Assembly: GCA_017547755.1 (NCBI GenBank)
Contig: JAFYOX010000103.1
Span: 1-64,000 of the forward strand
Origin: Clostridia bacterium
GTDB taxonomy: Bacteria; Bacillota; Clostridia; Oscillospirales; CAG-272
Direction: 5' to 3'
DNA length: 64,000 nucleotides
Shown here: piece after piece, positions 25,546 to 34,193 of the stretch
Numbering within the stretch: the first letter of the stretch is position 1
Layout: each line of letters begins with the position of its first letter
Position numbers and translations under genes: made by a program
The notes under the pieces: model-generated
Database searches by the model: none
Told to the model about the DNA's origin: nothing
Seen by the model: only the letters and a program-made list of their open reading frames with translations

Positions 25546-26166
25546 ATGGCACATATTCCGACCGCCGCGACGGGTGAAATCGCGCTTCTCACGTTCGCCG
25601 AAGCCATGCGGAAATACGGCGAAGGCGAAAAAAATTACGACACCGCGCGCTGGCTCTACGTTCCTGATTTTTATACCGAATACCGTTACATCCTCGGCAC
25701 AAAGGGGAAAAATCCTCTGATCGCCGTCGGCATCAATCCGTCCACCGCCGCACCCGACGACCTCGACAACACCCTCAAATCCGTCGAACGCATCGCGCTT
25801 GCCAACGGATACGACAGCTTCATCATGTTCAACGTCTACGCACAGCGTGCGACCGACCCGAAGCATATGGAAAAGACCTTCAACGAAGCGCTCCACCGCG
25901 AAAACATGGCGGCGTTCGAGTACATCCTCTCCCTCTCGGAACGTCCGGCGGTCTGGGCGGCATGGGGGACGATCATCAAAATGCGTCCGTATCTCCGGGA
26001 CTGTATGCGCGACATGGTCGCGCTCGGCGGAAAATACGGCGCGGCATGGTACACCTGCGGCGCACGCTCCAAAAACGGCGGACATCCGCATCATCCGCTG
26101 TACCTCCGCAAGGACGCCGTTCTCGATCCGTTCGATCCGGAAGAATACCTCCGCGCGGAATGGTGA
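25546..26166 (+). CDS. DUF1643 domain protein
   Basis: 206 residues. Hallmarks of the family are LIAVGINPSTA (about 59-69), FIMFNVYAQRATDP (about 92-105), WGTIIK (about 142) and the C-terminal GHPHHPLYL (about 182-190). The fold resembles uracil-DNA-glycosylase-like alpha/beta proteins; family members are often found on mobile or nucleotide-related loci but have no established activity. The promoter lies inside a perfect palindrome, so transcription is probably tightly controlled. The ribosome site (GGGGA) is weak. Confidence 0.82.
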   Translation: MAHIPTAATGEIALLTFAEAMRKYGEGEKNYDTARWLYVPDFYTEYRYILGTKGKNPLIAVGINPSTAAPDDLDNTLKSVERIALANGYDSFIMFNVYAQRATDPKHMEKTFNEALHRENMAAFEYILSLSERPAVWAAWGTIIKMRPYLRDCMRDMVALGGKYGAAWYTCGARSKNGGHPHHPLYLRKDAVLDPFDPEEYLRAEW

Positions 26167-26225
26167 ACATACGGTGAAAAAGGCACCGCAAAACTGAATA
26201 CTGTCTGAAAAGAAAGGAAGGTTTC

Positions 26226-26254
26226 TTGACTTGCGTTATTTAACAGGATATAAT
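26226..26254 (+). promoter_or_regulatory. Promoter of the ABC exporter operon
   Basis: TTGACT (26226-26231), 17-bp spacer, TATAAT (26249-26254), 37 bases before the start codon. Confidence 0.85.
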
Positions 26255-26291
26255 TATTGTATGAAACACTTTCCGGGAAAGGAGAACGGAC

Positions 26292-27017
26292 ATGAATGAA
26301 TCGGTTTCCGTCCCCGCTTATCCCGCGATCGCCTGCTACGGACTGACCAAGGCGTATCCCGGCGCGTTCGCGCTCAACGGCATCGACCTCGAACTGCCGC
26401 GCGGACAGATCATCGGGCTTCTCGGTCCCAACGGCAGCGGAAAAACCACGCTGGTGAAAATTTTAGCCGGTCTTCTTCAGCCGACATCCGGTCACGTCCT
26501 GATCGACGGGCTCGAACCCGGCGCGGACACCAAATCCTTCGTCTCCTATCTGCCGGAACGGACGTATTTCCAACCGTCCATGCGGGTATGCGAATGCGTG
26601 AAAATGTTTGAGGATTTCTACGAAGACTTTGACACCGGACGTGCGCTCGGCATGCTGGAGACCCTCGGCGTCCCGTACCGCGCGAAGATCAAAACGCTCT
26701 CCAAGGGAACGCGCGAAAAAGTCCAGCTTGTCCTTGTGATGTCCCGTCACGCGAAGCTCTATCTGCTCGACGAACCCATCGGCGGCGTCGATCCGGCGTC
26801 CCGCGACTTCATCCTGCACACCATCATCGCAAACCGTGACCCCGGTTCGGCGGTCCTGCTGTCCACGCATCTCATTCAGGACGTGGAAGACATCCTCGAC
26901 GGCTTTGTTTTCCTCGGAAACGGACAGGTGATCACCGCCGGAGACGTCCATGAGACCCGCGCGCGTCACGGAAAGACCCTTGACGAACTGTTCCGGGAGG
27001 TGTTCCGATGTTTTTAA
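26292..27017 (+). CDS. ABC transporter ATP-binding protein
   Basis: 241 residues. Walker A is GPNGSGKTT (45-53), the signature motif is the degenerate LSKGTREK near 137-144 instead of LSGGQ, and Walker B is LYLLDEP with D160 and E161, followed by STHLIQDVE with the H-loop histidine. The short C-terminal part and the degenerate signature are typical of YtrB-like ATPases of Firmicute exporters. The last ten bases overlap the permease gene, so the two are translationally coupled. The usual GntR-type regulator of such pairs is missing here. Confidence 0.9.
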   Translation: MNESVSVPAYPAIACYGLTKAYPGAFALNGIDLELPRGQIIGLLGPNGSGKTTLVKILAGLLQPTSGHVLIDGLEPGADTKSFVSYLPERTYFQPSMRVCECVKMFEDFYEDFDTGRALGMLETLGVPYRAKIKTLSKGTREKVQLVLVMSRHAKLYLLDEPIGGVDPASRDFILHTIIANRDPGSAVLLSTHLIQDVEDILDGFVFLGNGQVITAGDVHETRARHGKTLDELFREVFRCF

Positions 27018-27859
27018 AACTCTTCAAATATGATTTCAGGGCATCCGCACGCTTCGGCGTGCCGATCCTGATTGCCGTTGCGGCGGCGGCCCTGATCGGT
27101 GCCGTCAATACGGGGATCACCGTTTCCAATGTGGGAAAGGAATCCACATTCGAAGCGGTCACCAACGCTCCGTTCGGGGAACTGCTGATCTTCCTCGGCA
27201 TGGGCGGACTGATGCTTGTTTCCGCCGCGCTCGCCGTTGCGGCGGCGGTCATGACCGTGCTTCTGCTCGTCCAGTATTACCGCAGTACGGCGGCGGACGA
27301 AGCCTATCTTACCTTTACCCTTCCCGTGACGCCCGCACAGATCCTGTGGTCGAAACTGCTGAACACGCTGGTGTGGTCGGCGTTCTGCGGGATCGCGCTG
27401 TTTCTCGCGGGAGCGGCCATCCTCGGCACCGGCATCACGGCGGCAGGGATCGCGGAAGATTTCATCAACACGTTCGGCAAAATGTTCGCATTCCTGCACA
27501 GCACGATCCATCAGAGCGGACTGACCGTTCTTCTGGTCTGCATCCTCGGCGCGGTCTCCGTGATCTCGTCGTATCTCATGATGTTCATGGCGATCACGTT
27601 CGGCTCGGTCATCGCACGGAAGCACAAAGCCCTCGCGGCGGTGGCAATGATCTTCCTCATCAATTTTATCATGAGCGGCATCACTTCCGTCATGCAGATC
27701 ATTCTGCTCGGCGATTTCACGCTGAAACTTGCCTTTGACGAAGGTGCGGCGAATGTGAATCTGTTTCTGATCTCCTGCACGATCCTTCATGCGGCGTTCG
27801 CGGCGGTATATTTCCTCGTGACCCGGTACATGCTGGAACGGAAGCTGAACCTGGATTAA
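27008..27859 (+). CDS. ABC transporter membrane protein
   Basis: 283 residues with six predicted membrane helices (about 15-40, 60-85, 110-135, 145-165 region, 170-195, 200-225 and a last one near 250-272; boundaries approximate). The N-terminus FLKLFKYDFRASARF is the usual cytoplasmic start of ABC-2-like permeases that work with YtrB-type ATPases. The protein should form the membrane half of a drug or lipid exporter. The next gene starts 41 bases downstream with no terminator, so the lipoprotein gene may be part of the operon. Confidence 0.85.
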   Translation: MFLKLFKYDFRASARFGVPILIAVAAAALIGAVNTGITVSNVGKESTFEAVTNAPFGELLIFLGMGGLMLVSAALAVAAAVMTVLLLVQYYRSTAADEAYLTFTLPVTPAQILWSKLLNTLVWSAFCGIALFLAGAAILGTGITAAGIAEDFINTFGKMFAFLHSTIHQSGLTVLLVCILGAVSVISSYLMMFMAITFGSVIARKHKALAAVAMIFLINFIMSGITSVMQIILLGDFTLKLAFDEGAANVNLFLISCTILHAAFAAVYFLVTRYMLERKLNLD

Positions 27860-27899
27860 CTATATTTTCAAAAAATTCTTACAAGAGGTGTCTGTCCCC

Positions 27900-29642
27900 A
27901 TGTATTTCCGAACCTGTTTTCTCATGATCCTGTCCGCTCTTCTGCTGACCGCGTGTACGGCAACGGCGGAAACGGAGACGGCACCTCCGGAGTCCCAGCC
28001 CCCTGCGGCAGTCCTTTCCGACCGTACGCCGTCATCCGATCCTCTGCAGATCACGGACGGCGGTACGCACACGCTCACCGGCACGTACGACGGCATGGTC
28101 GTGATCGATGCCGGAAGTGAGGACGTGACCCTTGTTCTGGACGGTGCGGATATCACATCATCCGGCAAAGCGGCAGTTTATGTCCGATCCGCCGGAAATG
28201 TGACCGTCACTCTCGCGGACGGCAGTGAAAACCGTCTGACGGGCAAAAAAGGCATCCATTCCGAAGCCGCGCTGACCCTTGACGGCGGCGGAAAACTGAC
28301 CGTCGATGCCGCGGAAGGTCACGGGATCATCGCAAAAGCGGCGATCACCGCTGCGGATGGCACCTACGTCATCACCGCCGCAAAGGACGGCATCCACGCG
28401 GAAAACGAAGCGGATCCCGCACTCGGAAGCATCCTCTTCACCGGCGGCAATCTCCAGATCGTCTCGGAAGGCGACGGCGTTTCCGCATCCGGTGCGCTTC
28501 AGTCGGACAATGTCCAGCTTCTCGTCAATGCGGGCGGCGGTCCGGAAAATGCACAGCCCCATCAGGATGACATGATGGGATTCGGCGGCGGACGCGGTTT
28601 CTTCGGCGGATGGGGTCAGGATTCCGCACAGACGGCGGAAACGACCGATGAAAACGCCGTCACGAGCTTCAAAGCGCTCAAATCCGGCGGCGATATGCGC
28701 CTGAACGGCGGAATGTTCACGCTCGGTGCGGCGGACGACACCATCCACACGGACGCGAATCTCACGATCACGGACGGTACGTACCATCTTTCTTCCGGCG
28801 ACGACGCGGTGCATGCCGAATTTTCTCTGGTGATCGACGGCGGACTGTTCCAGATTCTCGAGTCCTACGAAGGAATCGAAGCAAAAACCATCGACGTAAA
28901 CGGCGGTGAGCTGAACATCAGGGTTTCCGACGACGGCTTCAATGCGTCCGGCGGCAGTTCCGGCACGAACCGCAACCCGATGGCGGCGGAAGACGGCGTT
29001 TATTTCAGGGTTTCCGGCGGCTCGGTCTTCCTCAACGCGGAAGGTGACGGCCTCGACTCCAACGGCGACTTCATCGTGACCGGCGGCACCGTGTACGTCT
29101 CCGGACCCACGGCAAGCATGAACGGCGCGCTCGACTACGGCGGAAATGCCGAGATCCACGGCGGCACCGTGATCGCGGCGGGAGCGTCCGGAATGGCGGA
29201 ATCCTTCGGCGCGAATTCCACGCAGGGCGCGATCATGGTGAACACCGGTAATCAGAAAGCCGGCGCGGCCGTCACGCTGACCGATGAAAGCGGCAATGTT
29301 CTTGCGGAATACACGCCGCAGAAGAACTATTCGAACGTAGTCATCTCCTGCCCGGGCATCACGGACGGCGGCACGTATACCGTGACCGCGGGAACGTACA
29401 CCGAAACGATCACCATGAACGGTCTGCGCTACGGAAGCGGCGGGTTCGGCGGCGGTATGCCCGGCGGCATGAACATGGGCGGCGGACGCGGTGCCGGCGG
29501 CAAAAAACCGGACAACCGTCCGGAAACGGGCGGCGAAATGCCCGATATGCCCGGAATGCCGGAAGGATTTGATCCCGGCGCGATGGGCGGCGGATCCGGA
29601 AACTTCGGCGGATTCGGCGGTCAGCCTCCGCAGATGCCGTAA
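27900..29642 (+). CDS. Cthe_2159-like carbohydrate-binding beta-helix lipoprotein
   Basis: 580 residues from the ATG at 27900 (AGAGGTG site). The signal peptide ends in the lipobox LTAC with C19. The body (about 45-480) consists of repeated DGG/DDxxH strands (ADDTIHTDANLTITDG, SGDDAVHAEFSLVIDGG, ESYEGIEAKTIDVNGG, VSDDGFNASGG), the pattern of the DUF4353/Cthe_2159 family whose founding member is a calcium-dependent polysaccharide-lyase-like beta-helix that binds pectin. A Gly/Met/Pro-rich tail (about 490-580) contains repeated MPGM and FGG units. It may be cotranscribed with the ABC exporter. Role: surface glycan binding or wall attachment. Confidence 0.82.
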   Translation: MYFRTCFLMILSALLLTACTATAETETAPPESQPPAAVLSDRTPSSDPLQITDGGTHTLTGTYDGMVVIDAGSEDVTLVLDGADITSSGKAAVYVRSAGNVTVTLADGSENRLTGKKGIHSEAALTLDGGGKLTVDAAEGHGIIAKAAITAADGTYVITAAKDGIHAENEADPALGSILFTGGNLQIVSEGDGVSASGALQSDNVQLLVNAGGGPENAQPHQDDMMGFGGGRGFFGGWGQDSAQTAETTDENAVTSFKALKSGGDMRLNGGMFTLGAADDTIHTDANLTITDGTYHLSSGDDAVHAEFSLVIDGGLFQILESYEGIEAKTIDVNGGELNIRVSDDGFNASGGSSGTNRNPMAAEDGVYFRVSGGSVFLNAEGDGLDSNGDFIVTGGTVYVSGPTASMNGALDYGGNAEIHGGTVIAAGASGMAESFGANSTQGAIMVNTGNQKAGAAVTLTDESGNVLAEYTPQKNYSNVVISCPGITDGGTYTVTAGTYTETITMNGLRYGSGGFGGGMPGGMNMGGGRGAGGKKPDNRPETGGEMPDMPGMPEGFDPGAMGGGSGNFGGFGGQPPQMP

Positions 29643-29650
29643 AACAAAAA

Positions 29651-29687
29651 ATCAAGGAGATTGCACGGATATGCGATCTCCTTTTTT
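29651..29687. terminator. Terminator of the exporter/lipoprotein operon
   Basis: Stem GGAGATTGCA/TGCGATCTCC (29656-29665, 29672-29681; one G-U pair) followed by TTTTTT. An A-rich stretch on the other side allows weaker use by the convergent gene. Confidence 0.85.
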
Positions 29688-29690
29688 CAG

Positions 29691-30014
29691 TTACAGATAA
29701 ATATTCACACAATCCCCGTCTTCGTCCTCGACTTCCACAAGAGGCAGACTGCCGTGAATCCGCTTCATCCGGTTGATCTCATGGCAGAGACGGACCATAT
29801 CGCGGGTACGGATGCCGGAGTTTTCCGCAGGATATTCTTCCGCGGTTTCCGCAAATTCTTCCGCTTCGGCGATGTCTTCGTCCGACAGCTTCCCGGCAAG
29901 GGTTTTGTTGATAAGCGAAGACGCGAGCACCGCGGTCACAGGATTGAAGATCATCCCCGTCGGAAGAACAATCCGGATCGGTTTTCCGCCGCTTTCCTGC
30001 ACGACAATCTTCAT
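29691..30014 (-). CDS. Small protein related to the C-terminal domain of its XRE neighbour
   Basis: 107 residues. It begins KIVVQESGGKPIRIVLPTGMIFNPVTAV and ends LVEVEDEDGDCVNIYL. The same order, a strand with NINLP or RIVLP, a hydrophobic helix, then an I/L-x-E-x-E-x-x-x-G-x-x-V-x-I-x strand, occurs in the C-terminal half of the XRE protein encoded immediately upstream, so the two are likely paralogous partners. Its ATG directly follows the TGA of that gene, indicating coupling. A regulatory partner or anti-factor role is inferred. Confidence 0.65.
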   Translation of the reverse strand: MKIVVQESGGKPIRIVLPTGMIFNPVTAVLASSLINKTLAGKLSDEDIAEAEEFAETAEEYPAENSGIRTRDMVRLCHEINRMKRIHGSLPLVEVEDEDGDCVNIYL

Positions 30015-30527
30015 TCAGCATACCTCGATAACGACCGTTTCGCCGCTCGAACCTTCGATTTCGATGAGTTTCCCGATCACGCCGGCTTCGACGAGTTTGA
30101 TAAGCCTGCCGAAGTCTACGGCGGACAGATTCACCTTACCGATATTGACATTGTCCAGTCCCATAGAAGAATTCATCCCCATTTCCAGCGCGATTTTGAT
30201 AAGCGGCAGCGGCAGATTTATATTCACCTTGTCGCCGCCGTCCTGTACGCGGACACGCAGAATCATTTCGTCAAAGGATTTCCGTTTGTCGGCGGGAAGC
30301 ATCTGTACGTCCGGCTTCGGCGTATTGTCCGCGCCGAACAGAGCGTCAATGGTCACGCCGAAAATTTCCGCGATTTTCGGAAGAAGCGCGATATCGGGCA
30401 TACTCGCGCCGTTTTCCCATTTGGAAACCGCCTGCGGCGTCACGCCGAGCTGCTCGGCGAGTTCGTCCTGCTTCATATTGTGTTCGCGGCGCAGTTCCGC
30501 GATATTCGTACCGATATTTTCTGTCAT
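30015..30527 (-). CDS. XRE-family regulator
   Basis: 170 residues from the ATG at 30527 (AAAGGGG site); an earlier in-frame ATG lacks one. Residues 1-65 are a Cro/C1 helix-turn-helix (MKQDELAEQLGVTPQAVSKWENGASMPDIALLPKIAEIFGV). The C-terminal ~85 residues form a small domain of strands and one amphipathic helix shared with the downstream gene product. Upstream, an extended -10 (TGG-TATACT, 30560-30565 on the minus strand) lies within AGTACAGTATAC, a partial palindrome that could be an autoregulatory operator. Confidence 0.82.
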   Translation of the reverse strand: MTENIGTNIAELRREHNMKQDELAEQLGVTPQAVSKWENGASMPDIALLPKIAEIFGVTIDALFGADNTPKPDVQMLPADKRKSFDEMILRVRVQDGGDKVNINLPLPLIKIALEMGMNSSMGLDNVNIGKVNLSAVDFGRLIKLVEAGVIGKLIEIEGSSGETVVIEVC

Positions 30528-30685
30528 GGCAAATGCCCCTTTCTCTGGTTTGTAAGTACAGTATACCACACCGGTATGTCAAATGGAAGGGAGCATCGGT
30601 TAAGCCGGTTGAACGCCGGTTGTATCGGTTGTAAACGGATGGTTGAGTGCTTCCTCCGCGCACCGCCGGAATCGCGCGAACCATC

Positions 30686-30714
30686 TTGCAATCCTCAGAA
30701 AACCATGCTATAAT
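30686..30714 (+). promoter_or_regulatory. Promoter of the E2-like acyltransferase gene
   Basis: TTGCAA (30686-30691), 17-bp spacer, TATAAT (30709-30714) with a TGC extension. Confidence 0.8.
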
Positions 30715-30752
30715 GAATTCATTAAGTATATTAAAGATATTGAGGTGCTGTC

Positions 30753-31679
30753 ATGAACGCTCAGAAAGATACCGCTTCGATCCCCGTTCCCGCCGATCCC
30801 GCACCGCAGAAGCCCGCGAAAAAGGCAAAAAAAGAAAAGGAATTCCGCCGCGTGAAGTCCATCTCGCCGATGGCGTACGTCATCCCGTACATCATGGTCG
30901 ACCGCACGGGCTCCCAGAACTTCATCCAGGACAGCGTGGAAATCGAAAAACTCGAAAAATACATGAAGGAAAAGCAGCAGTCCGGCATGACCAACATCAG
31001 CATGATGCACATCATGATCGCCGCGTACATCCGTCTCGTTTCCCAGCGTCCCGCGCTCAACCGCTTCATCCGCGGACAGAAGGTCTGGACCCGTAAAAAC
31101 GTGGAAGTCTCGCTGACCATCAAGAAGGAAATGTCCCTCGACTCTCCCGACACCGTGGTCAAGATCACCCTTCCGCCGAGCGCGACGCTCGCCGACGTCT
31201 ACGAAGCGCTGAACCATGAGATCGTCAGCTACCGCGAAAATCCCGGCGGAGATTTCGACGAAACCGCGAAATTCTTCACGAAGATCCCCGGTCTTCTCTT
31301 CAAATTCACCGTGGCGGCGCTCCGTTTCCTCGATTACTTCAGCCTGATGCCGAAGTTCATCGCGAAGGTCAGCCCGTTCCACTGTTCGTATTTCATCACG
31401 TCGATGGGCTCGCTCGGCATCCCGCCGATCTATCACCACCTGTACGACTTCGGCTCCTGCCCCGTCTTCTTCTCGTTCGGCACCAAGCGCCGCGCCTACG
31501 AACTCGACGCGCAGGGCATCGTCAAAAAGAAAAGCTATCTCGACTTCACCTTCGTCCTCGACGAACGCATCTGCGACGGCTACTACTATGCCTCCGCGCT
31601 CCGTCTTCTGAAAAACATCATCAAAAATCCGTGGCAGCTCGACAATCCCCCGGAACAGGTCATCGAAGATATTGAGTAA
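30753..31679 (+). CDS. Stand-alone 2-oxoacid dehydrogenase E2-like acyltransferase
   Basis: 308 residues. A basic Lys/Ala/Pro linker (about 1-35) leads into a chloramphenicol acetyltransferase-like fold that matches the E2 catalytic domain, but no lipoyl or E1-binding domain is present. The C-terminal active-site motif, normally D-H-R-x-x-D-G, reads FVLDERICDGYYYA here: the aspartate and DG are kept but the catalytic His is Glu. Conserved surroundings (ALNRFIRGQKVW; SYFITSMGSLGIPPI) argue for a folded, selected protein. It may be a binding or scaffold protein, or act by an altered mechanism. The glycyl radical enzyme gene follows 73 bases downstream. Confidence 0.75.
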   Translation: MNAQKDTASIPVPADPAPQKPAKKAKKEKEFRRVKSISPMAYVIPYIMVDRTGSQNFIQDSVEIEKLEKYMKEKQQSGMTNISMMHIMIAAYIRLVSQRPALNRFIRGQKVWTRKNVEVSLTIKKEMSLDSPDTVVKITLPPSATLADVYEALNHEIVSYRENPGGDFDETAKFFTKIPGLLFKFTVAALRFLDYFSLMPKFIAKVSPFHCSYFITSMGSLGIPPIYHHLYDFGSCPVFFSFGTKRRAYELDAQGIVKKKSYLDFTFVLDERICDGYYYASALRLLKNIIKNPWQLDNPPEQVIEDIE

Positions 31680-31752
31680 TTTTTGTGGGGAAAAACTTTC
31701 AGACAAATGGATATACAAGGTGCAGTGCAGACTGTACGGAAAGGAGTTTTTT

Positions 31753-33954
31753 ATGGCTGATGTACGTTTTTTATCCGATATTGAGTCCCTGAAACAGCGG
31801 ATCACCGCGGAATTCGACGATTACTACACGAATTTCGATCCTTGTACCGCTTCCCTTCTTGCGAAAATGGACGCGCTCGCCGGACAGACTGCCGGAGAGC
31901 CGATGATCTCCCGCAAAGCGGCGATGCATGAGATGCTCGCACGCGAATGTCCGGTGCATCTGTTCCGCGAAACGCCGTTCTTCTTTGAAATTTCCAGCGG
32001 ACGCGGACGCTATACCTGGGGCGGTCTCCAGTCGCCGGTCGGTTCGTACTTCCACGACCGCTCTGCGGGCGAATGGCTGAACATCTACGGTGCCGAAACG
32101 GAAGCCGACCGCCGGAACGGATATCTCCACGCGTGGAACAATCCCGTCGGGTTCGACCACCACTGTCCGGGGTACGACAAACTTCTTGAGTTCGGCATAA
32201 ACGGCATTCTCCGTCAGGCGGAAGACGCTCTCGCTTCCTGCACCGACGGAAAACAGCGGAATTTCTGTCACGCCGCGATCCGCAGCAACCGTGCCCTGCT
32301 CACGCTGGCGGAACGTTTTGCAGCGGAAGCCGCACGACTTGCGGATACCGCGGAAGATGAAAATACCGTCCTGCATTACCGGAAAATCGCGGATGCCGCC
32401 GCATGGGTTCCCGCGAATCCGCCGCGCACGATGTACGAAGGGCTCTGCGCCGTTCTCTTTTACCGCGAATGCGTCGGTTCCCTGGAAGGCGTCGGCTTCA
32501 GCACGTTCGGTCAGCTTGACCGGATGCTGTATCCGCTCTACCGCGCCGACCTTGCCGCCGGACGGATCACGCCCGACGAAGCACTCGCGCTGTTCTGCGG
32601 TCTGCTTCTGTACACGGAAGTCCGCTTTGACGCGGCGCGCGGATATCACGAAACGTCGACCACCATCGAGCTCGGCGGCTGTGACCGTGCGGGCAATGTG
32701 GTATACAACGACCTGACCGCGCTGATCCTCGACGCGGTCCTGAACGTCCGCTCGATCAACACGAAGATCAACTGCCGCATTTCGAAGGCGCATCCGCAGG
32801 AATATCTCGAAAAAATCGCCGATATCCAGCTTTCCGGCATCCCGACGCTGATGATGCACAATGACGACGTCCTCGTTGCCGGCCGCGTGAACTGCGGACA
32901 GGACATCGAAGACGCGCGGATGTACGTCGGCGGCGGCTGTCACGAGATCGTTCTGCAGGGAACGGAGGTCTGCACCCGTGCGGACACATGGATCAGCCTG
33001 CCCCGTCTCCTGCTCGGAACGATGGAACGGCTCACGGACTGCCCGGATTACGCCGCGTTTTACGCGGAATACCTCGCGGACGTCCGGGCGTACTACACAC
33101 GGATCGTGACGCTGAAGAACGAACAGGAACGGAAATGGAGCACGTACGATCCCCTGCCGCTGTATTCTTCCTCGCTGACAGGATGTCTCGAACGCGGGCT
33201 TGACCTGACGGAAGGCGGCGCAAAGTACAATTCCACCGCGCTCTCCCTGCTCGGTACGGCGACCATGATCGACTCCCTGTACGCGCTGAAAACGCTTGTT
33301 TTCGGCAAAGCTGCGGTCTCCTATGCGGATTTCCGCCGGATCGTCGCGGAAAACTTTGAAAACAACGAGCTCCTGCGCCGGCAGATCCTCGAAAAACTGC
33401 CGAAGCACGGTACGGGAAACGCGGAACTCGACGCCTTCTCCGCCGCCGTTCTCGCCGACATCAGCGGCATCGCGGGACAGACGAACGGACGCGGCGGCAA
33501 ATATCTGCCCGCGTTCTATCCGCACGACATCTATACGCCGCTCGGTTCCCTGACCGGCGCAACACCGGACGGACGTCTTGCCGGAAAACCGCTCTCGCGC
33601 GGCGTATCCCCGAGCGAATTCATCGCAACGGACAGCCCGCTCGACCTGATCCACAGCCTGAAAGCGATCGATTTCACGAAATACGCGGATTCCTTCTGCG
33701 CCGAGCTGACCCTTCCCCCGATGGACAATACCGCCGAAAACGCCGGGATCCTGACCTCCGTCATCCGTGCGTTCCTCGACGCGGAAGGCTCATCCCTCCA
33801 GTTCAATCTGATCGATAAAAATGCCCTTCTCGACGCCCGCATCCACCCGGACGACCACCGCAATCTCTTCGTCCGCGTCTGCGGCTACAGCGCCGTCTTC
33901 GTCTACCTCTCCCCCTCTACCCAGAACGAGATCCTGGAGAGAGCGATACGATAA
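31753..33954 (+). CDS. Pyruvate formate-lyase-family glycyl radical enzyme
   Basis: 733 residues from the ATG at 31753 (AAGGAG site at 31741-31746). Catalytic C396 lies in YVGGGCHE, with E398 two residues later as in diol-dehydratase- and choline-lyase-type members. The radical G711 lies in VRVCGYSAVFV near the C-terminus, the usual RVxGY motif. Cys plus the Cys-x-Glu context suggests a dehydratase or C-N/C-C lyase rather than classic PFL, which has two adjacent cysteines. No activating radical-SAM enzyme lies in the window, so activation must come from another locus. The oxygen sensitivity of the class fits an anaerobe. It probably shares a transcript with the E2-like gene. Confidence 0.85.
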   Translation: MADVRFLSDIESLKQRITAEFDDYYTNFDPCTASLLAKMDALAGQTAGEPMISRKAAMHEMLARECPVHLFRETPFFFEISSGRGRYTWGGLQSPVGSYFHDRSAGEWLNIYGAETEADRRNGYLHAWNNPVGFDHHCPGYDKLLEFGINGILRQAEDALASCTDGKQRNFCHAAIRSNRALLTLAERFAAEAARLADTAEDENTVLHYRKIADAAAWVPANPPRTMYEGLCAVLFYRECVGSLEGVGFSTFGQLDRMLYPLYRADLAAGRITPDEALALFCGLLLYTEVRFDAARGYHETSTTIELGGCDRAGNVVYNDLTALILDAVLNVRSINTKINCRISKAHPQEYLEKIADIQLSGIPTLMMHNDDVLVAGRVNCGQDIEDARMYVGGGCHEIVLQGTEVCTRADTWISLPRLLLGTMERLTDCPDYAAFYAEYLADVRAYYTRIVTLKNEQERKWSTYDPLPLYSSSLTGCLERGLDLTEGGAKYNSTALSLLGTATMIDSLYALKTLVFGKAAVSYADFRRIVAENFENNELLRRQILEKLPKHGTGNAELDAFSAAVLADISGIAGQTNGRGGKYLPAFYPHDIYTPLGSLTGATPDGRLAGKPLSRGVSPSEFIATDSPLDLIHSLKAIDFTKYADSFCAELTLPPMDNTAENAGILTSVIRAFLDAEGSSLQFNLIDKNALLDARIHPDDHRNLFVRVCGYSAVFVYLSPSTQNEILERAIR

Positions 33955-33964
33955 AGAATTTTTC

Positions 33965-34189
33965 TTGGGGAGGAAACTTTTTTTAAAAAGTTTCCTCCCC
34001 AAACCCCACCTTCCAAAACTTTCAAGCGAAAAAGAAAACAGAGAAAGTGCAGATTTGAAGCTATAAAACGGCTGTACGGTTTACAGACATTTTATTACTT
34101 CAGATTTGCACTTTCTTTGTAATATAATCGTTTGAAAGTTTTTGAAGAGGGGTTCGGGGAGGGACTTTTTTCAAAAAGTTCCTCCCCGA
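33965..34189. repeat. 225-bp palindromic element with a terminator hairpin at each end
   Basis: The left end (33965-34002) is a near-perfect hairpin TTGGGGAGGAAAC...GTTTCCTCCCCAA with A/T-rich loop, and the right end (34154-34189) is a related hairpin (TCGGGGAGG...CCTCCCCGA). Between them, AAAACTTTCAA and AGAAAGTGCAGATTTGAAG on the left are inverted on the right (TTGAAAGTTTTT; CTTCAGATTTGCACTTTCTTT), with a centre near 34,077. It separates convergent genes and can stop transcription from both sides. Confidence 0.82.
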
Positions 34190-34193
34190 GAAC

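Noticed and set aside
30577..30582. TTGACA as -35 of the XRE gene
   Set aside because: The only good -10 (TATACT) is 11 bases away, too close; an extended -10 promoter explains the site better.
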